Of a stretch of 10,635 nucleotides of DNA, positions 1-6,871 are shown piece after piece. Under the pieces are notes generated by a model. It saw only the letters and a list, made by a program, of their open reading frames with translations, searched no databases and had not been told where the DNA came from. Within the stretch, counting starts at the first letter, position 1, and the number at the start of each line of letters is the position of its first letter. This stretch comes from Firmicutes bacterium ADurb.Bin467. Its GTDB lineage: Bacteria > Bacillota > Clostridia > Christensenellales > Aristaeellaceae. Where the stretch lies: assembly GCA_002068815.1 (NCBI GenBank), contig MWAC01000023.1:1-10635 (forward strand), read 5' to 3'. The position numbers were made by a program, and so were the translations under genes.

Positions 1-733
1 CGTCGTCGATAAACTCCGGGTAGTTCTCGCGCGTGACGTCGATGATCAGCTTCGCGGCCTCGAGCCACTCGCTGAGCTTGTCGCTGCGCATGCGCGTCAG
101 GCTCATCGGGCGCGCCCGGTAGTAGTAGAGGGTGTCCGGGATGCGCAGCACCCGCCGCGCCTTGACGAACAGCAGCGGCAAGATGAACATGTCCTCGTAA
201 ATCGTGCGCTCGACGGGGAAGCGCACGCCGTCAAACAGCGAGCGGCGGTAGAGCTTGTCCCAGACGAAGCGCCGGTAATCGCGCCGGAACTGCGCGGAAA
301 ACGCCTCGGGGCCGCCGTCGAACAGCTGCTCGCGGCAGTCGACGACCTTCAAAACGGCCTCGTCGCCCCAGACGCTCGCGTAGCCGAAGCACACGATGTC
401 CGCGCCGCTGCCCTCCGCGGCCTGCACGGCGCGCTGGAAGGCGTGCTCCTCGACGAAGTCGTCGCTGTCGACAAAGCCGATGTAGTCGCCGGTGGCCAGG
501 TCGAGCCCGGCGTTGCGGGCGCTGGACACGCCGCCGTTCTGCTTGTGGATCACGCGCGCGTTTAAATGTTCGGCGGCGAACCGGTCGAGCATGGCCGCGC
601 TTTCGTCGGTCGAGCCGTCGTCGACGAACAGGAACTCGATGTCCTCAAGCGTCTGCGCGGCGAGCGAGCGAAGGCATCTGTCGAGGTACTTTTCGACATT
701 GTACACCGGCACGATGACGCTCACCTTCGGCAT
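1..733 (-). CDS. Family 2 glycosyltransferase, C-terminus cut off by window edge
   Basis: This is a GT-A fold glycosyltransferase that would move a sugar from a nucleotide-sugar donor onto a glycan acceptor at the cytoplasmic face of the membrane. The 244 visible residues carry the family hallmarks. The N-terminal strand is VSVIVPVYN (4-12), followed by the donor-binding FVDDGSTD (36-43), the KQNGGVSSARNAG loop (64-76), and the metal-binding DXD as VDSDD (88-92). WDKLYRRSLF (158-167) and YED (179-181) are typical of capsule and exopolysaccharide synthases. The ATG at 731-733 is preceded by GGGGAGGG at good spacing, and a promoter lies at 767-795. No signal peptide or membrane segment is visible in this part. 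The frame is open to the left edge, so the C-terminus lies outside. The family assignment is firm; donor and acceptor cannot be told. A role in surface glycan synthesis is inferred from the dehydratase at 4956-6836. Confidence 0.93.
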   Translation of the reverse strand, partial: MPKVSVIVPVYNVEKYLDRCLRSLAAQTLEDIEFLFVDDGSTDESAAMLDRFAAEHLNARVIHKQNGGVSSARNAGLDLATGDYIGFVDSDDFVEEHAFQRAVQAAEGSGADIVCFGYASVWGDEAVLKVVDCREQLFDGGPEAFSAQFRRDYRRFVWDKLYRRSLFDGVRFPVERTIYEDMFILPLLFVKARRVLRIPDTLYYYRARPMSLTRMRSDKLSEWLEAAKLIIDVTRENYPEFIDD

Positions 734-766
734 TTGCGATCCCTCCCCGGCTGTCTTTCCGAATCC

Positions 767-795
767 AGTATAGCAGAATCGGCCGGGCAAGTAAA
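767..795 (-). promoter_or_regulatory. Sigma-A-type promoter, extended -10, for the glycosyltransferase
   Basis: Reading leftward, TTTACT (795-790, 4 of 6 to consensus) is followed by a 17-bp spacer and TATACT (772-767, 5 of 6). TGC directly before the -10 fits an extended -10 element. Transcription would begin near 760, giving a leader of about 27 nt that contains the GGGGAGGG ribosome site before the ATG at 733. Confidence 0.6.
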
Positions 796-854
796 CCGGT
801 TGCGGGGAAGATATTCGAAAAATGGGCGTTCTGTTTGGAATTTGGAATTTTTTG

Positions 855-883
855 TTGACTTTTGCGCGAAGAATTTGTATCCT
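855..883 (+). promoter_or_regulatory. Sigma-A-type promoter for the sugar ABC operon
   Basis: TTGACT (855-860, 5 of 6) and TATCCT (878-883, 4 of 6) are separated by 17 bp. The 20 bases upstream are A/T-rich within a G+C-rich genome, which fits an UP-like element, and contain a tandem TTTGGAA pair (834-847). Transcription would begin near 890 with a leader of about 40 nt ending in AGGAGGAGG (916-924) before the ATG at 931. The -35 lies about 60 bp from the divergent glycosyltransferase -35, so a regulator bound between them could act on both. I recognise no specific operator. Confidence 0.65.
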
Positions 884-930
884 ATATCGCATAAGCATGG
901 CAACATGCGGAAACGAGGAGGAGGACAACT

Positions 931-1842
931 ATGAAGAAGGTTCTTGTTCTGGTATTGGCGCTCGTGCTCATCTCGACGTCGGCGCTCGCCGCGGAGATCG
1001 GCTTCCTGCCGCCGGCGATGACGAGCCCGTTCTACGCCGCGTGCATCGAGGGCGCGGAGCCGGTCGCGACCGCGTCCGGCTACGAGCTGCTCATCATGGC
1101 GCCGCCGTCCGAGGACGACTACGCGACGCAGATGTCGATGATGGAGGACATGATCACCCGCGGCGTCGCGGGCATCGCGGTCTGCGGCATCAACCTGGAT
1201 GCCCTGATCCCCGGCATCAAGAAGGCGAACGAGGCCGGCATCCCGGTCGTCATGTTCAACACGATCACGGTGCTCGAGGGCGTCGACGTGTACGCGTACT
1301 CCGGCTACAACCAGTACAACGGCGGCGGCAAGATCGCCGACTGGGTCAACCAGCAGACCGGCGGCCAGGCGAAGGTCGCGATCATCGAGGGCCTGCCCTC
1401 CGACTACACGACGCAGCGCATGGGCGGCTTCATCGACCGCTGCAAGGAGGCGTATCCGGGCATCGAGGTCGTCGCGACGCAGCCGGGCGACTGGGTCCGC
1501 GAGCTCGGCATGAACGCCGCGATGGACATGCTGCAGGCGCATCCGGAGATCTCGGTCATCTACGGCCTGTCGGACGAGATGGCGCTGGGCGCGGTGCAGG
1601 CGATCAAGCAGCTCGGCCGCGACGACATCATCGTCGTGGGGCTGGACGGAAACCCGAACGCGTTTGAGTCCGTGAAGGCGGGCGAGCTGACCGCGACGCT
1701 CGACTGCGGCCCGGTCGCCATCGGCGCGAACGCGATCCTCGCGATCGTCGAGGCGCTTGAGGGCGTCGAGCGCACCGAGAAGATCATCGAGGCCGAGACG
1801 ACGGTCGTAGACATTACGCTCGTAGACAATTACATCAAGTAA
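931..1842 (+). CDS. Sugar ABC transporter substrate-binding protein (RbsB-like, Peripla_BP_4)
   Basis: This 303-residue protein should capture a sugar outside the membrane and deliver it to the permease encoded at 3606-4904. It has the two-lobe RbsB pattern: an N-lobe start of IGFLPPAMTSPFY (23-35), the QMSMMEDMITRGVAGIAV segment (67-84), the hinge-region SDEMALGAVQAIKQ (214-227), and VVGLDGNP followed by KAGELTATL (235-257). Residues 1-20 form a signal peptide (MKK, a hydrophobic stretch, then ALA) that fits signal peptidase I cleavage before AE. There is no lipobox cysteine, although binding proteins of monoderm bacteria are usually lipoproteins. The start is supported by AGGAGGAGG six bases upstream. 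All isoleucines are ATC or ATT with no ATA, consistent with high expression. It is first in the operon, as is usual for the subunit needed in excess. The fold and role are clear. The ligand (ribose, allose, inositol, autoinducer-2 or other) cannot be decided. Confidence 0.92.
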   Translation: MKKVLVLVLALVLISTSALAAEIGFLPPAMTSPFYAACIEGAEPVATASGYELLIMAPPSEDDYATQMSMMEDMITRGVAGIAVCGINLDALIPGIKKANEAGIPVVMFNTITVLEGVDVYAYSGYNQYNGGGKIADWVNQQTGGQAKVAIIEGLPSDYTTQRMGGFIDRCKEAYPGIEVVATQPGDWVRELGMNAAMDMLQAHPEISVIYGLSDEMALGAVQAIKQLGRDDIIVVGLDGNPNAFESVKAGELTATLDCGPVAIGANAILAIVEALEGVERTEKIIEAETTVVDITLVDNYIK

Positions 1843-1861
1843 TTCCGCGACCCGACCTCCC

Positions 1862-1887
1862 GCGGCGGCGCGCTCTTGCGCCGCCGC
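1862..1887 (+). promoter_or_regulatory. Intra-operon G+C hairpin after the binding-protein gene
   Basis: A perfect 10-bp stem (GCGGCGGCGC at 1862-1871 with its complement at 1878-1887) closes a six-base loop, 19 nt after the stop codon of the binding-protein gene. No T-run follows, so it is unlikely to be a full terminator. Such structures after the first gene of binding-protein operons often stabilise the upstream message or attenuate the downstream one. That role is inferred here. Confidence 0.5.
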
Positions 1888-1899
1888 TGGGTGGTTGTA

Positions 1900-2072
1900 T
1901 GGAGGCCTCGCCGAAGGCGGAGCCGGAGGGCGAGGAACTCGTCCGCAGCCCGGAACCCGCGCTTCGCGCAGCGGGCGGGCGAAATGGAGGCTTCGCCGAA
2001 GGCGAAGCTGGAGGGCGAGGAACTCGTCCGCAGCCCGGAACCCGCGCTTCGCGCAGCGAAGGGCGGGCGAAA
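1900..2072. repeat. Tandem intergenic repeat, two units of 85 and 88 bp with internal palindromes
   Basis: Unit 1 (1900-1984) and unit 2 (1985-2072) are near-identical direct copies beginning TGGAGGC and ending GGGCGAAA. They differ by a few substitutions near the start and a 3-bp GAA present only in unit 2 (2058-2060). Unit 2 forms two hairpins. One is GCTTCGCC-GAA-GGCGAAGC (1990-2008, perfect 8-bp stem). The other is CTTCGC-GCA-GCGAAG (2047-2061, 6-bp stem). In unit 1 the first stem (1905-1923) carries a C/A mismatch and a wobble pair, and the second is shortened by the missing GAA. The element fills most of the 247-nt gap between binding-protein and ATPase genes and ends just before the ATPase ribosome site. 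It resembles dispersed REP- or MITE-like intergenic repeats and has no coding capacity I can recognise. Confidence 0.8.
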
Positions 2073-2089
2073 TGAGGGGAGGACAGGGA

Positions 2090-3592
2090 GTGGCCGAATT
2101 TTTGCAGATGCGGGGCATCACAAAGCGATTCCCGGGCGTGCTGGCGCTCGACGACGTGCATCTGTCGGTCGAACGGGGCGAGGTGCACGCGCTCCTGGGC
2201 GAGAACGGCGCGGGCAAGTCGACGCTGATGAAGGTATTGTCGGGCGCGTACCACAAGGACGCCGGCGAGATACTGATCGAGGGCAAGCCCGTCGACATCC
2301 GCTCGTCCGCGGACGCTAAGAAGCTCGGCATAAGCATCATCTATCAGGAATTGAACCTGACCGAGCAATTGACCGTCGCCGAGAACATCTTCATGGGAAG
2401 GCCCATCATGCGCAACCGCCTCATGGTCAACTGGCGGCAGATGGCGCGGGAGGCGCAGAAATTGCTCGACGACCTGGGCATCGACATCGGCGCGCGGGCG
2501 CTGATACGCGACCTCGGCGTCGCGCACAAGCAGATGGTCGAGGTCGCGAAGGCGCTCTCGATCCACTCGCGCATACTCGTGATGGACGAGCCGACGGCGC
2601 CGCTCACAAACCGCGAAATCGACACGCTGTTTTCCACGATCCGCATGCTGAAGGCGCGCGGCGTGGCCGTCATATACATATCGCACCGGCTCGAGGAGGT
2701 CATGGACATCTGCGACCGCGCGACGATCATGCGCGACGGGCGCAACGTCACCGCCGTAAACGTCCATGAGGTGACGATCGACGAGATCATCCGCCACATG
2801 GTCGGGCGCGAGCTCAAGGAGAAGTTCCCGAAGATCAAAATCCCGCTCGGCCGGGAGCTTCTGCGCGTCGAGCATATCAACGCCGGGAAGCAGGTGCGGG
2901 ACATATCGCTCTCCGTCCGCGCGGGCGAGATATTGGGCATCGCCGGGCTTGTCGGCGCCGGGCGCACCGAGACCGCGCGCGCGATCTTCGGCATGGACAG
3001 GAAGCAGTCCGGCGAGGTGTTCGTCGACGGCAAGCGCGTCTCGATTTCGCGCCCGCTCGACGCGATCCGCGCGGGGCTCGGCTTTGCGACCGAGGACCGG
3101 AAGGGCGAGGGGCTGGTGCTCACGATGAACGTCGCGGGGAACATCACCCTCGCGACGCTCGGCGACTTCGCGAAGCTCGGGAAATTGAGCCTTCGGCGCG
3201 AGCGCGAGACGGTGCGCGAGTACATACGCAGGCTCAACATCAAGACGCCCTCGCACCTGCAGTTGACGCGCAACCTCTCCGGCGGCAACCAGCAGAAGGT
3301 CGTGCTCGCGAAGTGGCTGTTGAGCAAGTCGCGCGTGATCATCTTCGACGAGCCGACGCGCGGCATCGACGTCGGCGCGAAGATCGAGGTGTACAACATC
3401 ATCAACGAGCTGATCCTCGCCGGCGCGGCGGTCGTGATGATCTCCTCGGAGCTTCCGGAAATCCTCGGCATGAGCGACCGCGTCGCCGTCATGCACCAGG
3501 GGCGCATCACCGGCATCCTCGAAAACGACGGTTCGCTCACGCAGGAGACGATACTCTACTATGCCACCGGCGGCGACCGCCGCACGGCATGA
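2090..3592 (+). CDS. Sugar ABC transporter ATPase with two nucleotide-binding domains (RbsA/MglA type)
   Basis: This 500-residue cytoplasmic protein powers sugar import by ATP hydrolysis. Domain 1 has Walker A GENGAGKST (37-45), Q-loop YQE (85-87), a divergent signature LGVAHKQ (142-148) and Walker B with switch acid ILVMDEPT (162-169). Domain 2 has GLVGAGRTE (286-294), in which arginine replaces the Walker A lysine, a canonical LSGGNQQK signature (396-403) and IIFDEPTRGID (417-427). A degenerate second Walker A is normal for this family. The GTG at 2090 is chosen because GAGGGGAGG (2074-2082) lies seven bases upstream. The open frame continues to 1895 only because the repeat has no stops, and the ATG at 2108 would lose conserved residues. 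The gene uses ten ATA isoleucine codons, while its two operon neighbours use none. The permease gene follows after 13 nt. Confidence 0.94.
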   Translation: MAEFLQMRGITKRFPGVLALDDVHLSVERGEVHALLGENGAGKSTLMKVLSGAYHKDAGEILIEGKPVDIRSSADAKKLGISIIYQELNLTEQLTVAENIFMGRPIMRNRLMVNWRQMAREAQKLLDDLGIDIGARALIRDLGVAHKQMVEVAKALSIHSRILVMDEPTAPLTNREIDTLFSTIRMLKARGVAVIYISHRLEEVMDICDRATIMRDGRNVTAVNVHEVTIDEIIRHMVGRELKEKFPKIKIPLGRELLRVEHINAGKQVRDISLSVRAGEILGIAGLVGAGRTETARAIFGMDRKQSGEVFVDGKRVSISRPLDAIRAGLGFATEDRKGEGLVLTMNVAGNITLATLGDFAKLGKLSLRRERETVREYIRRLNIKTPSHLQLTRNLSGGNQQKVVLAKWLLSKSRVIIFDEPTRGIDVGAKIEVYNIINELILAGAAVVMISSELPEILGMSDRVAVMHQGRITGILENDGSLTQETILYYATGGDRRTA

Positions 3593-3605
3593 GGGGGATA
3601 GAGAC

Positions 3606-4904
3606 ATGAAAAAGCGCATGAAAATCCTGTTGATCCTGTGCCTCGTGCTGGGCGTGGCGCTCTTGGGCATCAACCTGTACACGCAGGGGAGCGCCGGGCG
3701 CATCGCGGAATTGCAGGCGAAGATCGCCGAGCGCAAGCAGCTGATCGCGCAGGCGGAGATGGCGCGCGTGCTCGGGCGCGAGGCGGTCGACGTGGGCGAG
3801 CTGCCCGAGGTGGAAATCTCGTCGGCCGACCGGGTCGTGATGGCGCTCGCGAGCTTTTCCGGCGCGTTTCTCGTGCTCGGGATCGACCTTTTGATCGGCG
3901 CTCTGGCGCTGATCGCGTTCCACCTGTTCAAAAGGCGCCGCGGCGAGCGAAAGGTCCGGAAGGTGTCCTCGGCGAACAACATCGTCGGCATTCTGATCGC
4001 GCTGATCGTACTGTGCCTCGACCTCTCGATCGCCTCGAAGGTGTTTTTGACGCAGAGCAACTTCTTAAACGTGCTCCAGCAGATTTCGATCAACTTCGTG
4101 ATCGCGATCGGCATGACGTTCGTCATCATCTCCGGCGGCATCGACCTGTCCGTCGGCTCGAACATCGCGCTGACGGGGCTTCTCATGGCGATCATGATGA
4201 AGAACTGGGGCGTCGGCGTTACGTGGACGATCGTATTGTCGCTGCTGTTCTCGGCGGCGATCGGGCTCATCAACGGCTCACTGATCGCGTTTCTGAACCT
4301 GCCGCCGTTCATCGCGACCTTGGGCATGATGTCGATCGCGCGCGGCGCGGCCTACACCGTCACCGGCGGAGCGCCCATCTACACGATGCCCGCGGGCTTC
4401 ACCGGCATCTCCGGGCGCGTCGCGAATGTGCCGCTCTACGCGATCCTCATCATGATCGCGGTGTTCGCGCTCGGCTGGTACTGCCTTAGGTACACGAAGG
4501 TCGGCCGGTTCACCTACGCGATCGGCGGCAACGAGAGCTGCGCGAAGCTCTCCGGCATCAACTTGTCGAAGGTCAAGTGCTTCGTCTACGTCGTCAGCGG
4601 CCTGTGCTGCGGCGTCGCGGCGATCCTCTTGACCTCGCGGCTCGACTCCGCGCTCCCGACGAACGCCGACGGGCAGGAGATGGACGCGATCGCGGCCGTC
4701 GTCATCGGCGGCACGTCGATGAAGGGCGGCGAGGGAAGCATCATCGGCACGCTGATCGGCATCCTGATCATCGGCGTGATCTCGAACGGCCTGAACCTGC
4801 TGGGCGTCGCGCAGGGGCCGCAGAAGATGGTCAAGGGCCTGATCATCGTCGTCGCGGTCATCATCGACGTGCTGCGCAGGAGGGCGGCGGAGCAGTCGAA
4901 ATAG
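3606..4904 (+). CDS. Sugar ABC transporter permease (RbsC-like, BPD_transp_2) with extra N-terminal membrane hairpin
   Basis: This 432-residue membrane protein forms the sugar channel with the preceding ATPase. From about residue 124 it matches RbsC permeases: GMTFVIISGGIDLSVGS (169-185), the ATPase-contacting loop IGGNESCAKLSGI (306-318), then AAVVIGGTSMKGGEGSIIGT and a basic end RRRAAEQSK. RbsC proteins are usually about 320 residues, so some 110 are extra at the N-terminus. The extra part has a basic start (KKRMK), a helix (about 7-25), a charged and probably helical stretch (about 29-75, with IAELQAKIAERKQLIAQAEMA), a second helix (about 79-107) and a very basic KRRRGERKVRK (109-119). By the positive-inside rule the charged stretch lies outside the cell. 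The ATG at 3606 has GAGGGGG (3591-3597) overlapping the previous stop. Family membership is firm. The role of the extension is unknown. Confidence 0.92.
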   Translation: MKKRMKILLILCLVLGVALLGINLYTQGSAGRIAELQAKIAERKQLIAQAEMARVLGREAVDVGELPEVEISSADRVVMALASFSGAFLVLGIDLLIGALALIAFHLFKRRRGERKVRKVSSANNIVGILIALIVLCLDLSIASKVFLTQSNFLNVLQQISINFVIAIGMTFVIISGGIDLSVGSNIALTGLLMAIMMKNWGVGVTWTIVLSLLFSAAIGLINGSLIAFLNLPPFIATLGMMSIARGAAYTVTGGAPIYTMPAGFTGISGRVANVPLYAILIMIAVFALGWYCLRYTKVGRFTYAIGGNESCAKLSGINLSKVKCFVYVVSGLCCGVAAILLTSRLDSALPTNADGQEMDAIAAVVIGGTSMKGGEGSIIGTLIGILIIGVISNGLNLLGVAQGPQKMVKGLIIVVAVIIDVLRRRAAEQSK

Positions 4905-4917
4905 GCCGACGCAAAAA

Positions 4918-4952
4918 CGCCATCCCCGAAAGAAAGGGGATGGCGTTTTTTT
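4918..4952. terminator. Bidirectional intrinsic terminator between converging genes
   Basis: A perfect 10-bp stem (CGCCATCCCC at 4918-4927 with its complement at 4936-4945) closes an eight-base GAAAGAAA loop. Seven T follow on the plus strand (4946-4952), and five A precede it (4913-4917), which reads as a U-run on the minus strand. It ends the ABC operon, whose stop is at 4902-4904, and the dehydratase transcript, whose stop is at 4956-4958. Confidence 0.93.
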
Positions 4953-4955
4953 GCC

Positions 4956-6836
4956 TTAGCTCGCGGCCTTCTGTTTTTCGTCGGGCACGTACGTCTCGAC
5001 GATGTCGTGCAGCCGCTCGACGACCTCCGGCGTGCTGCCGCGCTCGGCGGCCTCCTTGAGCCCGTCCAATTGCGCCGAGAACACGTTGTCGTCTACGACG
5101 ATCGGCGGCGCGACGAATATCTTGTCGTGCGCGGTGCGTGTCATGCCGTCGCGCTCGACGTCCATCAGCAGCTCCTCGTAGAGCTTCTCGCCCGGCCTAA
5201 GCCCGGTGATGTCGATCTGCATGTCGACGCCCGGCGTGTAGCCGTGGAAGCGGATCAGCTTCTCGGCGAGGTCCTTGATGCGCACGGGCTCGCCCATGTC
5301 GAGCACGTAGATCGCGCCGTTCCGGGCGAGCGCGCCCGCCTGCAGAACGAGCTGCGCCGCCTCCGGGATCGTCATGAAGTAGCGCGTGATGTCCGGGTGC
5401 GTCAAGGTCAGCGGGCCGCCCTTCTTGATCTGCGCCTCGAACAGCGGGAGGACGCTGCCGTGCGAGCCGAGCACGTTTCCGAAGCGCACGGCCATGCACT
5501 GCATGTTCGTGTTCCGCGCGAAGCTCTGGATCAAAATCTCGGTGATGCGCTTCGTCGCGCCCATGACGTTCGTCGGGTTCACGGCCTTGTCGGTCGAGAG
5601 CTGCACGAGCCGCTCGACGCCGTGTTGGGCGGCGGAGCTCAGCAGGTTCAGCGTGCCGAACACGTTGTTCTTGACGGCCTCGGCGCAGCTTATCTCCATC
5701 AGCGGCACGTGCTTGTGCGCCGCCGCGTGGAACACGATCGTCGGGCGGTAGCTCTCGAACACCTCGTCGAGCCGCGCGCGGTCGCGTATCGAGCCGATCA
5801 GCACCTTCGTAGGGCAGTCGTCGCCGTAGTGCTGCCGGAGCTCGCACTCGAGCTCGTACGCGCAGTTCTCGTAGATGTCGAAGATCAGCAAAAGCTTCGG
5901 CGAGAACCGCATGATCTGCCGGCAGATCTCCGAGCCGATCGAGCCGCCGCCGCCGGTCACGAGCACGACCCTGCCGCCGAGGTAGCCCTGAATCCTGTCC
6001 ATGTCGAGCGCGACTTCGTCGCGGGACAGGAAGTCCGTGGTGTTGACCTCGCGGAACACCTGCCGCCCCGCGACCGGGCGCTCGCCGAGCCCGCCGGGGT
6101 CGTTGAGTATGCGCACGCGGCACTTCGTCGATTTTGAGACCGCGACGATCTCGTTGAGCCGGTCGCCCTTGATCTTCGGGATCGCGATGATGATCTCCGC
6201 GATGCCCTTCTTTTCGACGATCTCGGGGATGTCCTCGACGGAGCCGAGCACCGGTATGCCGCACACGCGCATGCCGCGCTTGTCCGGGTTGTCGTCGACG
6301 AACGCGACCGGCACTCCGGAGAGCCTGCGCCCCTCCTGGCACGCGCGCGCCGCGTACACGCCGCCCTCGCCCGCGCCGACGATCAGGATGCGGTTGTGCT
6401 CCACGTCGCTCCTTCGGGCGATGAATATCTCGCGCGCGATCTTCCAGCCGAAGCGGGAGCCGCCGACGAGCAGGAACTCGAACATACCGATGAGGCTGAA
6501 GAGCGACCTGGGCATCTTCCACACGAACAGGCGGTTCAGGATCAGCGTGATCGCCGCCGAGGCCGTGCACAGAAACAGCAGGCGCAGAAGCTCCCGCGCG
6601 CCCGCGTAGCGCCACATCATGTGGTAGTTGCCGCCCAGCATCAGGGAGAGCGTGTAGATTCCGATGATCAGGGGCATGCGCTGATCGAGCTTGTGCCGCA
6701 TGAGGGCGCTGATCGCGCCGTCGTAGCGGAAGAACACCGCAAGCTCAATCGCTATGTATATGAGCGCGAGGTCGAGCAGTATCATCACGATCCTGCGCGT
6801 CCTGACGCCGCTGGAGCCGCCGAACCACTTGGCCAC
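4956..6836 (-). CDS. Membrane NDP-sugar 4,6-dehydratase, PglF/WbpM/CapD/FlaA1 family
   Basis: This 626-residue protein likely converts a UDP-HexNAc, typically UDP-GlcNAc, to its 4-keto-6-deoxy form. That is the first step toward diamino or other modified sugars for capsule, O-glycan or glycoprotein. Four N-terminal membrane helices (about 16-36, 55-68, 84-101, 112-125) precede a first Rossmann-like domain with GAGEGG (154-159). The extended-SDR catalytic domain follows, with TGGGGSIG (294-301) for NAD(P), STDKAVNPT (414-422) and VMGATKR (424-430). The usual catalytic Tyr is Met425 with Lys429, the normal state for this family. RPGEKLYEELL lies near the end. The GTG at 6836 is chosen because GGAG (6845-6848) sits eight bases before it and the promoter at 6872-6900 rules out the upstream TTG. 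Total length fits WbpM-type enzymes. Which UDP-sugar and which end product cannot be told. Confidence 0.93.
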   Translation of the reverse strand: MAKWFGGSSGVRTRRIVMILLDLALIYIAIELAVFFRYDGAISALMRHKLDQRMPLIIGIYTLSLMLGGNYHMMWRYAGARELLRLLFLCTASAAITLILNRLFVWKMPRSLFSLIGMFEFLLVGGSRFGWKIAREIFIARRSDVEHNRILIVGAGEGGVYAARACQEGRRLSGVPVAFVDDNPDKRGMRVCGIPVLGSVEDIPEIVEKKGIAEIIIAIPKIKGDRLNEIVAVSKSTKCRVRILNDPGGLGERPVAGRQVFREVNTTDFLSRDEVALDMDRIQGYLGGRVVLVTGGGGSIGSEICRQIMRFSPKLLLIFDIYENCAYELECELRQHYGDDCPTKVLIGSIRDRARLDEVFESYRPTIVFHAAAHKHVPLMEISCAEAVKNNVFGTLNLLSSAAQHGVERLVQLSTDKAVNPTNVMGATKRITEILIQSFARNTNMQCMAVRFGNVLGSHGSVLPLFEAQIKKGGPLTLTHPDITRYFMTIPEAAQLVLQAGALARNGAIYVLDMGEPVRIKDLAEKLIRFHGYTPGVDMQIDITGLRPGEKLYEELLMDVERDGMTRTAHDKIFVAPPIVVDDNVFSAQLDGLKEAAERGSTPEVVERLHDIVETYVPDEKQKAAS

Positions 6837-6871
6837 GTCGCTATCTCCATTCAGGTCTTTTTGTACTTCCA

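Noticed and set aside
1900..2072. CRISPR-like array
   Set aside because: There are only two tandem copies, each 85-88 bp, with no unique spacers and no cas genes nearby.
1895..2089. N-terminal extension of the ATPase to a TTG at 1895
   Set aside because: The extra 65 residues are translated repeat DNA. The GTG at 2090 has a strong ribosome site and leads straight into the conserved ATPase N-terminus.
721..2340. Long minus-strand open frame (539 codons) opposite the binding-protein gene
   Set aside because: Its product is a low-complexity Arg/Asp/Val/Ala string typical of the antisense of a G+C-rich gene. The plus strand encodes a clear binding protein and ATPase.
2945..2971. Arg replacing Lys in the second Walker A of the ATPase as a possible defect
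   Set aside because: A degenerate second nucleotide site is usual in RbsA/MglA-type double ATPases.
1835..4327. Minus-strand open frame of 830 codons opposite the ATPase and permease genes
   Set aside because: No domain is recognisable, the composition is that of an antisense shadow, and it runs through the intergenic repeat. Well-supported genes occupy the other strand.
5581..5600. Loss of the catalytic tyrosine in the dehydratase SDR domain
   Set aside because: Methionine at this place with the downstream lysine is the normal arrangement of PglF/WbpM-type dehydratases, so the enzyme is not predicted to be inactive.
5007..6137. Plus-strand open frame of 376 codons inside the dehydratase gene
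   Set aside because: It is an Arg/Leu/Val-rich shadow of the dehydratase without a ribosome site or family motif.
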